Part shown: positions 54,455 to 63,881 of the stretch, in pieces
Layout: each line of letters begins with the position of its first letter
Position numbering within the stretch: the first letter of the stretch is position 1
DNA from: CAWAPS01 sp963783945
Lineage (GTDB): Bacteria; Actinomycetota; Acidimicrobiia; Acidimicrobiales; Palsa-688
NCBI GenBank assembly: GCA_963783945.1
Contig: CAWAPS010000030.1
Location: 71,484-135,483, forward strand
Length of the DNA stretch: 64,000 nt
Reading direction: 5' to 3'
Translations under genes and position numbers: made by a program
The notes under the pieces: generated by a model
Told to the model about the DNA's origin: nothing
The model's input: the letters and a program-made list of their open reading frames with translations, nothing else
Databases searched by the model: none

Positions 54455-54770
54455 ATGCCTGACCGACAGCCCGCAGAACCCAGGAATCTCAACCGCTATG
54501 GGGGCCCGGCGCTGCCGTGGGCCAGGGCACATGATCTCCTCGAGTCCGGTCCGAAGGGTCCGCTCGCGGGGTTCTTCCTCGGCACGGTGAGCCCGGACGG
54601 TCGCCCCCACGCGGCTGGGGTGGGCGCCGTCTGGCACGACGATGAGCTGTATTTCACCAGCGGTCCTGGCACTCGAAAGTCACGAGACCTGGCGTCTAAA
54701 TCCCCCATGTACTATTGCGGTCAAGCTCCCGGGTATGGACCTGACTCTCGAGGCCCACGGGTCGGCGCTT
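54455..54770 (+). pseudogene. PPOX-class (pyridoxamine 5'-phosphate oxidase-like) protein, truncated
   Basis: ATG 54455 has GGAGGGGG upstream. LPWARAHDLLESGPKGPLAGFFLGTVSPDGRPHAAGVGAVWHDDELYFTSGPGTRKSRDLA is the N-terminal half of the split-barrel flavoprotein. After a frameshift near 54695, NPPCTIAVKLPGMDLTLEA continues in another frame for about 20 residues and then similarity stops. The rest of the barrel is missing, so this is a remnant. Confidence 0.7.
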
Positions 54771-54823
54771 CTTGACAGCCGTCTGGGCGGGGCCATGCCT
54801 CATTTCGACGTACGCGGCGCCCG

Positions 54824-55060
54824 TCATGTCGACCCCTCCGTTCCCCACAGATGCCGCTGCCGATAGCGCGCCTCCCACAACAGCCGGTTGATCAGCCGGA
54901 TGGGGGGGAAACGCCGCCAGGAACCGCTCCCGCTCGGCGAGCGATGTCCCGTCGAGGATCCACGGGACATAGGCCGCCGACTCAGCGGCCCAGCTGGAGC
55001 CGCACCAGGCCCGCAGCCCCAACAAGTAGCCCCAAACGTTCGGCAGCAACGCCCCAGAAT
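54824..55060 (-). pseudogene. C-terminal fragment of a hemerythrin-like protein
   Basis: Joining two frames near 54895 gives YVPWILDGTSLAERERFLAAF followed by PPIRLINRLLWEARYRQRHLWG and a stop. It resembles the tail of the intact hemerythrin protein at 50521-51264 (RQKFMHVVPAPVRVAYKLIGHRQFTRE). No iron-ligand region is present. Weak but repeated similarity; I treat it as a relic. Confidence 0.35.
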
Positions 55061-55119
55061 CCTGTGCCGAGACTGCGGCAGAACGCCGGTCGGAGGGCGT
55101 CGGTCCGGGCCGATGTTCC

Positions 55120-55419
55120 GTGCGGCGCGCCGGTGCGTTATCGGGCGATTTGACCGCACGGCGTCGCCGGTTCTCGGGGAGGCGAGCTGGGTCGGATGAC
55201 GCCTCGAAGGGTGTTGCTGCGTTCGGCTCCGAGAGGGAGGTCAGATGGATCTCCGAATGTGTGGAGGAGCTGACGGGTAGCAGCGCACGTTTCTGGAGGG
55301 ACGAGGGGTGCCATGTGACCGGCGGTACGGACGGTTGGCCATACTGGCACACATGCGCGGATGGGTTCGTCAAGCGAATCCGGCTACCACAACCACGCCC
55401 GGACGGAAGGACGGCATGA
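55120..55419 (+). CDS. Possible small protein coupled to the nitrilase-like gene
   Basis: The frame ends in TGA 55417-55419, overlapping ATG 55416 of the next gene as ATGA, the arrangement used elsewhere in the window for coupled genes. The C-terminal half (VRWISECVEELTGSSARFWRDEGCHVTGGTDGWPYWHTCADGFVKRI) looks protein-like; the first 35 residues are arginine-rich and may not be translated. No clear RBS is seen. I do not recognise a family. Confidence 0.35.
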   Translation: MRRAGALSGDLTARRRRFSGRRAGSDDASKGVAAFGSEREVRWISECVEELTGSSARFWRDEGCHVTGGTDGWPYWHTCADGFVKRIRLPQPRPDGRTA

Positions 55420-57500
55420 CCGGGGGTGATGAGCGCCTACTCTTTGATGGCGTGGCTGACCCGACGTTAGCGTCTACGTGGCTGAGGGTGACCGAGCGTC
55501 TGATTGACGACGACTTGTTGCAGTGGCCCCCAGATGTGTTTGCGCTGACCGATGTCCTTCTGGAACGGGCGGAGGGGTTCCGGTTCGCGTTGTCCCCGCC
55601 AGCCGGTGCAGTCTGGCCGCCGGACCGCTTCGCGGACTGGGGCGAGGCGGTCGGGGAAGCGGCGCAGCAGTGGAGCCGCGTCGCTGAGGATCGCCATGAC
55701 CCCCTTCCTGAGCTTGTCGTCGAGGAGTGGAGCGTCATTCGCGATGCGAGCGACACGCCACTCGAGCAGGTTGCTGACGGCGGCCAATGGCGGGTATGCG
55801 AGGCGCTGTTGACGCTTCATGCGATCGCCGATGAGGCCTGTGCGGGCTTGTTCGTCGCGCTGGATCGCTCCGACGGGCAGGGTTGCAGATACCGAGCTCG
55901 TGGCCGCGAGGTGTTAGCGAGAACGGGGTCGCTGGCGCGAATTCGCCCCGAGCTGCTGCGGGTGCTGCCCAAGATCCGAACGCCACCGACGGGAAGGGCG
56001 TCGTTCTCACGCTACGCCTGCGTCCTGGGCGCAGGGTTCGCGACCCGTTGGCACAAGGTGCCGGTTCGTCATCCCGGAACCGACCCGCAAGCCGAGCGCG
56101 TCGAGATGCTGCTGTTGCCATGGCCGCTGAGGGTTAGGTCATCCGACTTCCGTGTTGTGCCGGGCTCGGTCCAGAGGCTCCCGAAGGAACCTTTCGGGTT
56201 TTTTGAATTCGTACCTGGGGACGGGCTTGATCTCGATGTTGTCGACCGGGTGCTTCTTGCTGCGCTCGACGAAGTCGAGAGTATTGATGTCGTGGTGTTC
56301 CCCGAGGAGGCGCTTGAGGAAAGGGAGATCGTCCCGCTTGAGACCCTGTTGAGCCACCACGGGGTGACCTATCTTCAAGCAGGCGTCCGTGGGCGCGCCG
56401 CGAACCCAGGGGGTCTTGGCAGCAACTGGGTGCATATTGGGGTCAACCCAAGACTTCAAAAAGGTGGGGCGATGCCAAGTTCATCCGGCGGTCCGTGGTT
56501 TCACATTCGGCAAGACAAGCACCATCGATGGTCGCTTGATGAGGCACAGATCTATCAATACAACCTGGGGGGCGCCCTACATCCTCAGATTCGATGGTGG
56601 GAGGCAATGGATATCCCCCGACGGTCGATCCAGTTCGTCCAGGTTGGCGAGGAGGTCACGATTGTCTCGCCGGTGTGCGAGGATCTTGCGCAAGACGACG
56701 TGGCAACGGTCATCCGATCCGTCGGCCCGACCATCGTTGTATCCGTACTCCTCGACGGGCCACAACTTGGCTCCCGATGGGGGGCACGATACGCGAGCGT
56801 GCTGGCCGATGACCCGGGCTCGGGGGTCCTGACCCTGACTTCTTGTGGCATGGCGCAGCGATCTCGGTCCGCCAGACACGATCCGTCGCGGATCATCGCG
56901 CTGTGGAAGGACTCCGCCAGCGGAACCCGCGAGATTTCGCTGGATCCAGGCGCTCACGGCGTGATACTGACGTTATGCGGAGACCGTACCACCCGCCGTA
57001 GTGCCGACGGCCGCTGGCCCGTCCGCACCGGGACCCACTACTACCAAGTCGCCATCAACCAGATCACCGCATCGGAGGTAGGGTCCGGGTTACCCAGCAT
57101 GTCCTCTGCAACCCCAGGCCCGTTGGTACTGGAGGTCGAGGATCTCACGATCCTCACTGGGTGGGCAGAAGGGGTTGCCGAAGCGCTCGCCCACGCGCCG
57201 GCACGTACCGGTGGCTTGGTCGCCGACGCCCAAGCCGGCACGTCATGGCGGACCGCTTTCGGGATCACAGAACCATCCCCCCGACTAAGTGAGGCGATCG
57301 AATCGATCAGAGAAGCACTCGCGGCGGCCACCCCCATCGGCGGCACCCCGTCGTTCGACGCCCTACTTAATCGCGTCCGCGAAGATCGCGCCGACGAACC
57401 AGCCCTCACTGAGCTGGTTCGCCGGGTGCTGCAATCAACGCTCGAACAATTGCGCACTCGACAAGCAACTGAAGGCGACGGCCGGTCTCACCGGCAATAG
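55416..57500 (+). CDS. Large nitrilase-like protein, candidate defence-associated effector
   Basis: ATG 55416 is preceded by GGAAGGA at a 5-6 nt spacing; earlier starts lack an RBS. The 694-aa protein has an alpha-helical N-terminal region (about 1-230) of no family I know. A C-terminal carbon-nitrogen hydrolase-like domain follows: Glu297/298 in IDVVVFPEEALEEREIV, Lys368 in IRQDKHHRWSLDEAQIY and Cys421 in VTIVSPVCEDLAQDD, the Glu-Lys-Cys triad order. RWGARYASVLADDPGSGVLTLTSCGM follows as in nitrilases. The CEDLA context resembles nitrilase domains fused to defence reverse transcriptases (recalled knowledge), yet no RT is present here. A helical tail ends the protein. The domain call is motif-based. 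Confidence 0.6.
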   Translation: MTGGDERLLFDGVADPTLASTWLRVTERLIDDDLLQWPPDVFALTDVLLERAEGFRFALSPPAGAVWPPDRFADWGEAVGEAAQQWSRVAEDRHDPLPELVVEEWSVIRDASDTPLEQVADGGQWRVCEALLTLHAIADEACAGLFVALDRSDGQGCRYRARGREVLARTGSLARIRPELLRVLPKIRTPPTGRASFSRYACVLGAGFATRWHKVPVRHPGTDPQAERVEMLLLPWPLRVRSSDFRVVPGSVQRLPKEPFGFFEFVPGDGLDLDVVDRVLLAALDEVESIDVVVFPEEALEEREIVPLETLLSHHGVTYLQAGVRGRAANPGGLGSNWVHIGVNPRLQKGGAMPSSSGGPWFHIRQDKHHRWSLDEAQIYQYNLGGALHPQIRWWEAMDIPRRSIQFVQVGEEVTIVSPVCEDLAQDDVATVIRSVGPTIVVSVLLDGPQLGSRWGARYASVLADDPGSGVLTLTSCGMAQRSRSARHDPSRIIALWKDSASGTREISLDPGAHGVILTLCGDRTTRRSADGRWPVRTGTHYYQVAINQITASEVGSGLPSMSSATPGPLVLEVEDLTILTGWAEGVAEALAHAPARTGGLVADAQAGTSWRTAFGITEPSPRLSEAIESIREALAAATPIGGTPSFDALLNRVREDRADEPALTELVRRVLQSTLEQLRTRQATEGDGRSHRQ

Positions 57501-57742
57501 TCTCAACAACATCTAAGTGCTGGCGTCTCTCACTCGCAGCCTCCAAGGCGACCCCGTCGCCTTCATCCGCTCCTCAAACGGAATACCTCCTTCTGGCCGG
57601 GGAGCTGCCCACGCCGTCACGCCCCGGCGGGACCCCCGACTCGGTTCGCGGTTGCGCGAATCAGCATCTTGAAGGGCCCTTAGCGACGTCGGCCGGCGCG
57701 TCATGTGGGCTCGACCGCTGTGCCCGAGAGTGAGGCTCGCGC
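57501..57742. other. Intergenic region, no gene seen
   Basis: About 240 bp between the nitrilase-like gene and the P-loop kinase. No convincing ORF, promoter or repeat is visible. Confidence 0.3.
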
Positions 57743-58291
57743 ATGTCCATAGTGATCGTCACGGGGCCGCCTGGTGCGGGCAAAAGCACTGTGGCTCGCT
57801 CCCTCGCAGGCTCCTATCCCCTCGGGGTGCACCTGGTCGCCGATGACTGCTTCCACTGGATCGCTGCTGGCTACGTGCCGCCGTGGCTGCCGGATTCGGA
57901 GTCGCAGAACGCGACCGTGATGAGCGTTATCGGAACTGCATCCGCTGGGTACGCCGCGGGCGGATATGACGTCGTCGTGGATGGGATCGTGGGGCCGTGG
58001 TTCCTTGACCGTTTCCTCGACGCGGTCGGCGACGTGGTCGCCGTGAGTTTGGTCAGCTATGTGGTCCTGCGGCCGGCCAGGTCGGTCGCTCGGGCTCGGG
58101 CCATGGGGCGCATCGGAGTCGATGACTTTGTCGATACGGAACCAGTCGATGCTATGTACTCGGCCTTCGAGGATCTCGGGGAATACGAGTCCCACGTCGT
58201 CGATACCTCGGACCAAGACGCAGCCTCGGTCCTTGAGATCCAAGTGCCCCTGGCGCGTGGTGACTTCGCGCTCCGACCCACCGACCGGTGA
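57743..58291 (+). CDS. P-loop kinase, chloramphenicol phosphotransferase/AAA-like
   Basis: The 182-aa protein opens SIVIVTGPPGAGKSTVARSLA (Walker A), has HLVADDCFHWIAAGYVPPW with a possible catalytic Asp, GGYDVVVDGIVGPWFLDRF (Walker B-like) and VVLRPARSVARARAMGR (arginine-rich lid). This is the layout of CPT-like and zeta-toxin-related small kinases. The substrate is not known. It lies 242 bp after the nitrilase-like gene on the same strand. Confidence 0.75.
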   Translation: MSIVIVTGPPGAGKSTVARSLAGSYPLGVHLVADDCFHWIAAGYVPPWLPDSESQNATVMSVIGTASAGYAAGGYDVVVDGIVGPWFLDRFLDAVGDVVAVSLVSYVVLRPARSVARARAMGRIGVDDFVDTEPVDAMYSAFEDLGEYESHVVDTSDQDAASVLEIQVPLARGDFALRPTDR

Positions 58292-58564
58292 GCTCCGTCC
58301 TGTGGCCTCCGTCCGTACCGGCTTCGATGACCGAATGACTCACGTGCGCTCAGCGGATCGCCAATGGGCAGGGCGGGGAAGCCGAGCAGAACGACGGCTC
58401 GGAGCGCAACCCGAGCGGCGTGCTGGAGGGCAGAAAGGCGTCCACAAAGTCCAGCCCGAAGATCGTCCGAGACTGTCACCAAAACGCCGGCCAGGGGCGC
58501 TGTTCAAGCGGTCCCAGCCAGACCAGGAGCGCCTGCCGCAATGTCCGATCGCCATAATGGTCTG

Positions 58565-59335
58565 ATGGAAATCGAACCTGAGTTGACCGCGATGTACTTC
58601 GACGGCTGGTACGCCGACATGGTCGGATCGGTGGCGAAAGACGAGATCCAGCAGCGGCAGCTGGGTCCCCTACATTTGTTGTCACCAGCCTGCTCAGCTG
58701 GGAGGGGATCGCCGAGGTCGTCGATGCACTGGGCCTCTCGGCGAGACCCTTCTCGATCTTGCTTGTGGCCGCGGCGGCTACGGTCTTGAGATCGCGACCC
58801 GAACCGGGGCCAGGCTGGTGGGTGTCGACTTTTCCGCCGAGGCGGTGCGCCAGGCCCGCGAGCACGCGCAGCGGCTCGACCGTATCGCGGATTTTCACAT
58901 CGGGGACATGGCTGCGACCGGACTGGACGCCAGCTCAGTCGACGCCGTCCTGTGCGTCGATGCTATCCAGTTCGCCGAACCCCCCACGCCGCGTACCGCG
59001 AGATGCGGCGAGTCCTCGGCCCGGGCGGCCGAGCCGTGCTGACCTCCTGGGAGCCAGTCGACCGGCTCGACGACCGGGTGCCTGGTCGCGCCAGAAACGT
59101 TGACCTCGCTGGCGACCTCACCGCCGCCGGTTTCAGCATCGTCGAGGTGCGCGAACGCCCCGCTTGGCGGGCCTCGGAGCAGGCGATGTGGGAGGAAGCC
59201 GCGGCGCTCGACCCCGGCAACGACCCTGCACTGAAATCGTTTCACGACGAGGGCGTTCGAGTCCTCGCAAACTTCAGCCTCATGCGTCGGGTCATGGCCA
59301 CCGGTACAGCATCCGTTATTGACGGATCGATCTAG
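58565..59335 (+). pseudogene. Class I SAM methyltransferase with several frameshifts
   Basis: Pieces in order: MEIEPELTAMYFDGWYADMVGSVAKDEIQQRQLG; SWEGIAEVVDALGL; the SAM-binding segment LDLACGRGGYGLEIATRTGARLVGVDFSAEAVRQA; FHIGDMAATGLDASSVDAVLCVDAIQFA; and EMRRVLGPGGRAVLTSWEPVDRLDD to ASVIDGSI. They occupy different frames with breaks near 58668, 58745 and 58985. Domain order is complete, so the breaks are recent or technical. Confidence 0.75.
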
Positions 59336-59888
59336 AAACCTCGAACCCGCCAACCTTCGGTCCAGCCCACACCCGCCCCCTAATGTTCGCGCCGCCTTAG
59401 GTTCAGACTGCCTCGAAACGCGGGTCGCGGGCGCTCAGAACGACCCCGGCCGCGGCACTCGCGAGTTACGCCGAATCGGCGATCCCGAGCACTCCAGGCT
59501 GGTCTCGAGCTGGATCGCGGCGCGCCAGAGCGCTCCGAGTGATCTGGCCGCGCGTTCGGGCGCTCAACGGTGGTGACCCCGGCAGGGCGGCCGCGCGTTC
59601 GGGCGCTCAACGGTGGTGACCCCGGCAGGGCGGCCGAGCGCAACACCGTCGTTCCTGCCCGACTGGCGGGCTGTGCGCCACGATATTCGGGGTGTTCGTT
59701 CTGCGTGCTTTCGACCGGCGCTTGGAGGGCAGCTTTGGTCCGTTCGGATTCGAGATCTTGAGTCATCCCTGCGTCAGGGGCGGCTCTGAGGAGATGTTTG
59801 AACCTGGGTGCGTCTTTGGCGGGTGCTGCGGCCGGGAGAGACGACGCGGTCATCCCCGGCGGTGTGGCGTCTGTTGGAGCCTCCGAGG
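59336..59888. other. Region without a convincing gene, with a 43-bp tandem repeat
   Basis: Long arginine-rich ORFs on both strands do not look like protein. The segment 59685-59724 resembles 42232-42269 in DNA (shared TATTCGG, CGTTCTG and CGACCGGC blocks), possibly a fragment common to mobile elements of this genome. The tandem repeat is given separately. Confidence 0.35.
59546..59631. repeat. Two tandem copies of a 43-bp unit
   Basis: The unit starting GGCCGCGCGTTCGGGCGCTC at 59546 repeats exactly at 59589 with a 43-bp period; a third copy begins (GGCCG) at 59632 and then diverges. The exact identity suggests recent slippage. Confidence 0.8.
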
Positions 59889-60160
59889 TCAAGTGGTCGC
59901 CGACGACGAGGCGGGGCGGCGAGACGTCCTGACCAGACGGGCGCCGAGCACGGCGGCGGCCACGATGACCACGCTGGCGATGACGATCAGGGCGATTTGC
60001 CATGGTGCCAGACCAGCGGAGTGGTGGACTGCGGGTGCGACGTAGACGGCCGAGGCGCCCCCCGGCGGGGTCGCTCTCATGGCGAACGCGGCCGGCGCGG
60101 CGCTGACCAAGGCGGCGGCGAGGGCGAGAAGGCTGACAGGGACAGGATGATTCGGCGCAT
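59889..60160 (-). CDS. Small secreted or membrane-anchored protein, one frameshift
   Basis: ATG 60160 opens RRIILSLSAF. After one indel near 60135 the frame LVSAAPAAFAMRATPPGGA completes a signal peptide. A transmembrane helix follows (WQIALIVIASVVIVAAAVLGARLV) and a short basic tail. The product would be a small protein with an exposed N-terminal region and a C-terminal anchor. Function unknown. Confidence 0.55.
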
Positions 60161-60402
60161 TTCTTGGGTTCCTTCTCTTGTTGGATCGGGGTATTCCGAT
60201 CCGCTGTGACCATCAGGCCACGGCTCGGGGTGCGCGGTCATCGGCAGCGGCTGCCCATATCTGCTGTCCCGTCTGCCCACTTTGCGCTGAAGTGGGCATC
60301 TGGCGGCCTGATATAGGCAACCGTTACCGATGCGGCGGGTGCCTGGCTGTGGCCTACTGGGTCCCGGGCCGCGGACCGTGCCGGCCAAAGGAGGTAAGTC
60401 GA

Positions 60403-60681
60403 ATGGCCCGGTACATGGTGGAGCGGACGTTCTCCGATGGTCTCAACATCCCTGTCAACGGCGAGGGGGAGAAGGTGTGCATGGGGGTGGTGGACCGCAA
60501 TGCCGAGTTGGGGGTCACCTGGGTCCACAGTTACGTCAGCGAGGACAGGACCAAGACCTTCTGCGTCTACGACGGCCCCGACCCCGAAGCGATCCGTCGG
60601 GCGGCCTCGGTCAACGGTCTGCCGGTCGATGCCATCACCCGGGTCACCGTCCTCGACCCCTACTTCTACCAGTCGTGCTAG
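60403..60681 (+). CDS. DUF4242 family protein
   Basis: A textbook AAAGGAGGT precedes ATG 60403 by 7 nt. The 92-aa product (ARYMVERTFSDGLNIPVNGE, ELGVTWVHSYVSEDRTKTFCVYDGPDPEAIRRAA) shows the DUF4242 pattern, a small ferredoxin-like fold sometimes annotated as nickel-binding. It precedes the second LuxR-type regulator by 38 bp. Confidence 0.85.
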   Translation: MARYMVERTFSDGLNIPVNGEGEKVCMGVVDRNAELGVTWVHSYVSEDRTKTFCVYDGPDPEAIRRAASVNGLPVDAITRVTVLDPYFYQSC

Positions 60682-60705
60682 AGGCGACGGCTCTCGAGCC
60701 GCCCC

Positions 60706-60711
60706 TAGACT
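60706..60711 (+). promoter_or_regulatory. -10 hexamer of the second LuxR-type regulator
   Basis: TAGACT lies 8 nt before the in-frame GTG 60720 that begins the conserved GLIERE segment, giving a leaderless start. Upstream residues of the open frame overlap the DUF4242 gene and are not conserved. Confidence 0.5.
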
Positions 60712-60719
60712 CCCCCGCA

Positions 60720-63299
60720 GTGGGGTTGATCGAACGCGAAGCTCAGCTGGGCGCCTTGGGGTCGTGGCTGGCGGAGGCCGCCGCCGGCGAGGGTCGTCTG
60801 GTCTTCGTGGGCGGCGAGGCGGGCGCCGGCAAGTCGGCGCTGGTGGGCGAGTTCTGCCGGTCGCTTCCTTCGGACGTTCCGGTCTACCTGGGCGCGTGCG
60901 AGCCGTTGTCGGCTCCCCGACCGCTGGGTCCGCTGGCCGACATCGCGCCGAGCCTCGACGTCGAGATCGTCGAGCGGATGCGCGACGGTGACCGCAATGG
61001 TGTCTTCACCGGCTGCCTGGCCGCGTTGACGGCGGGCCCGGCTCCGAAGGTCATGGTCATCGAGGACGCCCACTGGGCCGACGAGGCGACTCTTGATCTG
61101 CTGCAGTACCTGTCGCGGCGGATCGGCTCGACCGGCGCCCTGCTGGTGGTCACCTACCGCGACGATGTCGACCGCACGGAACCCATCTCCATGCTGCTGG
61201 GCGACCTGGCGTCGGTGCCGGTCGTCCGCCGCTTGGCCGTCCCGCCGCTTTCGCCGGCGGCGGTGGCCGAGCTGACGATCGACACCGACCTGGACCCGGT
61301 CAAGCTGCACGCCGAGACCAACGGGAACGCCTTCTTCGTCACCGAGATCCTTCGCCAAGGTTCGCATGGGATGCCGGTCAGCGTGGCTGACGCGGTGTTG
61401 GCCCGGGTGCGACGGCTCCGGCCGACCGCTCGCCAGGCCGTCGAGGTGGCCGCGGTCGTAGGGGCCAAGGTCGAACCGGCCATCGCCCGCAGCGTCGCCG
61501 AGATCGGCGCCAATGAGCTGGACGAATGCGTGGCCAACGGGTTCCTGCTCTCGGAAGGTCCGGTCCTGGTGTTCCGGCACGAGCTGGCCCGACGGGCGGT
61601 TCTCGACTCCATACCCCCGGGGCGGCGATCGCAGCTGCACGCAGAGGTGCTGAGAGGTCTGCGGGAGTTATGTGTTGAACCCGACTGCTTGGCCCGCTTG
61701 GCCGAGCACGCCGAGGAGGCCGGTGACGCCGACGCGGTGCTCGAGTTCGCGCCGGCGGCGGGCGATACCGCGTCCCGGCTCGGAATCCCATCGGGAGGCG
61801 GCCTTTCAGTACGCCCGTGCCCTGCGCTTTGCCGGTCGGCTTGAGCGCCGGGGGACCGGGCGGCGTTGCTGGCCAAGCGGGCCGACGAGTGCGTGCTCCT
61901 CGACCAGCGGGACGACGCCATAGCCGCCTGGCGGGAGGCGATCGGGCTGTGGGAGGAACTCGGGGACCAGGTGCGGGCCGGGGACGGCTGGCGGCAGCTC
62001 GTCTGTGCGTATACTCAACGTCGGGCGGCGCGCCGAATCCGAACTGGCCGCCGACCGGGCCGTTGAGATCCTCGAGCCGTTGGGCCCCAGCCCCGAACTG
62101 GCGTGGGCGTACGCCGAGCAGTGCTGTCTGAAGATGTGTGCTCAAGACCCGGCGGCGTTGACCTGGGGCGAGAAAGCGCTGGCTCTGGCTGAGGAATACG
62201 GACCTCCGGGGGCGATGGCCCGGGCCCTGCAGTCCAGCGGCACGTTCATGGCTGGCGAGTGGAGACCCACACGGCGAAGAGATGATCCGCCGCGCGGTTG
62301 GACATGGCCCTCCAGGCGGGCCTCGACAAGGAGGCCGTCCTGGCCTATATCAACCTGGCGTGCGCGTTGTGGGCCGGCCTCGACCTCAAAGGGGCGGCAG
62401 AAAGCGCCGGCGATGGGCTGCAGTTCTGCCAGGACCGCGACATCCACTCGTATGCCTTTGCCGCCCAGTCCAACTTGGCCGAGATCTGCTTCTGGGCCGG
62501 AGAGTGGGACCGCGCCGTGGAGCTCTGCAAGCCGGTTGTCGCCAGCAACCATATGTCGAGGATCGCCGCCATGGTCGTGCTGGCCCGGATACGGGCCCGG
62601 CGGCGGGACCCGGAGGTGTGGCCGCTGCTGGACGAGGCCAGACAACTGGCCATCGCGGTCGGCGAACTGCAGTACACCGCCATGGTGGCTGCCGCCCGGG
62701 CCGAAGCCCACTGGCTGAGCGGGGACAGCCATCTGGTCCCGGACGACGTGCAGGACGAGTTCGAGCTGGCCGTGGCGTTGAAGAGCCCCTGGCACATGGG
62801 TGAGCTCGGATGGTGGCTGTGGCGGGCCGGCGAGCTCGACGACCGGCCCGAAGGGGCCATCCGTCCCTTCGCCCTGCAGATAGTGGGGGACTGGGAAGCA
62901 GCGGCTTCGGAGTGGACCGAGCACGGGTTCCCTTACGAGGCGGCCATGGCTCTGCTGGACAGTCCCCGGGTCAATGATCTTCGGTCGGCGGTCGAAACCT
63001 TCGACCGCCTGGGAGCGGTGGCCGCCCGCGAGATCGCCGGTCAACGGCTGCGCCAGCTCGGTGCCGTCGTGCCCAGAGGACCCCGAAGGTCGACGCGCTC
63101 CAATCCGGACGGCCTGACCTCCCGAGAAGTCGAGGTGCTCGGCATGGTGGGGCGCGGGTTGACCGACGCGGATATCGCCAAGGTGCTCTTTATCTCGACT
63201 CGAACAGTCAACCACCACGTCTCGTCGATCTTGACCAAACTAGGCGTAGGCTCCCGCACTGAAGCCGGGGCCCGGGCTCGCATCGACAGCCAGGCCTGA
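60720..63299 (+). pseudogene. LuxR family regulator with AAA-type ATPase, four frameshifts
   Basis: Conserved N-terminal GLIEREAQLGALGSWLAEAAAGEGRLVFVGGEAGAGKSALVGEF (Walker A), VMVIEDAHWADEATLDLLQYL (Walker B) and a long helical region. The C-terminal LuxR HTH is LTSREVEVLGMVGRGLTDADIAKVLFISTRTVNHHVSSILTKLGV. Coding switches frame near 61785, 61855, 62005 and 62280, with the net frame restored. All parts are well conserved, so single-base indels are the simplest explanation. Same LAL class as the intact regulator at 51346. Confidence 0.85.
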
Positions 63300-63881
63300 A
63301 GGTCCTCAATGCATCGGGCCGTCGGGCCCAATGCCCCTATACCGCCGGTTCGCGGGCCTACATAACGACGCCGGCGGAGGCACCTGCGAGGCGCCCATAG
63401 TCGGCGATATGTACTGTCAGCGTTTCGACGGGAAATGTCAAGTAGAAATGGCCCCATTGTGATGGCTTGAAGTGGCCCCACTTGTGGGGGCGTGTCGGTA
63501 TGAAACCTATGACTGGCTAGAACGTCGAGTGAGGGGTTGATCGGGGTTGGGTTCGGTTTTGATGGTTGGCTGATTGGTGGCTCCTCGGTTTTGTGGTGGG
63601 TCAGATGGTTCGTTGATGTTGAGGTGGAGCAGCGCCGTCGGACCCGTCGCCCTAGTGAGAAAGAGCGGCCGGATCGAACGGGCTGATATTCATGTCATCG
63701 TGACGATTGACCGTGTGCCACGCAGGCGACGGCGAGGGGACAAGGGTGGCAGCTCTACCTCTGGCTCTGGGCCGAGCCTTGGACGAACTGCCTGAACCGG
63801 CTTGCGATCTGGCGTCGGCCGAGTCGTTCCGAGAAGCCGCCCGCTTCTAGATGACCATGGGAATTGGCTGATATCAAGCCA
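63300..63881. other. 582-bp region without a convincing gene
   Basis: No supported gene; the plus-strand ORF at 63574-63795 has no RBS and unlikely composition. CCCCACTTGTGGGG at 63476-63489 is an inverted repeat with 6-bp arms and no poly-U tract. It lies within a block (about 63430-63495) that resembles the ends of insertion sequences (AAATGGCCCC, AGTGGCCCCA), so an IS border is possible. Confidence 0.4.

Noticed and set aside
42232..59724. Similarity of about 40 bp between 42232-42269 and 59685-59724 as a direct repeat bounding an element
   Set aside because: The match has several mismatches and a 2-bp gap and does not coincide with gene boundaries; too weak to call an attachment site.
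63574..63795. Plus-strand ORF of 73 codons near the window end
   Set aside because: No RBS, unlikely composition and no similarity to a known family; lies in an IS-like region.
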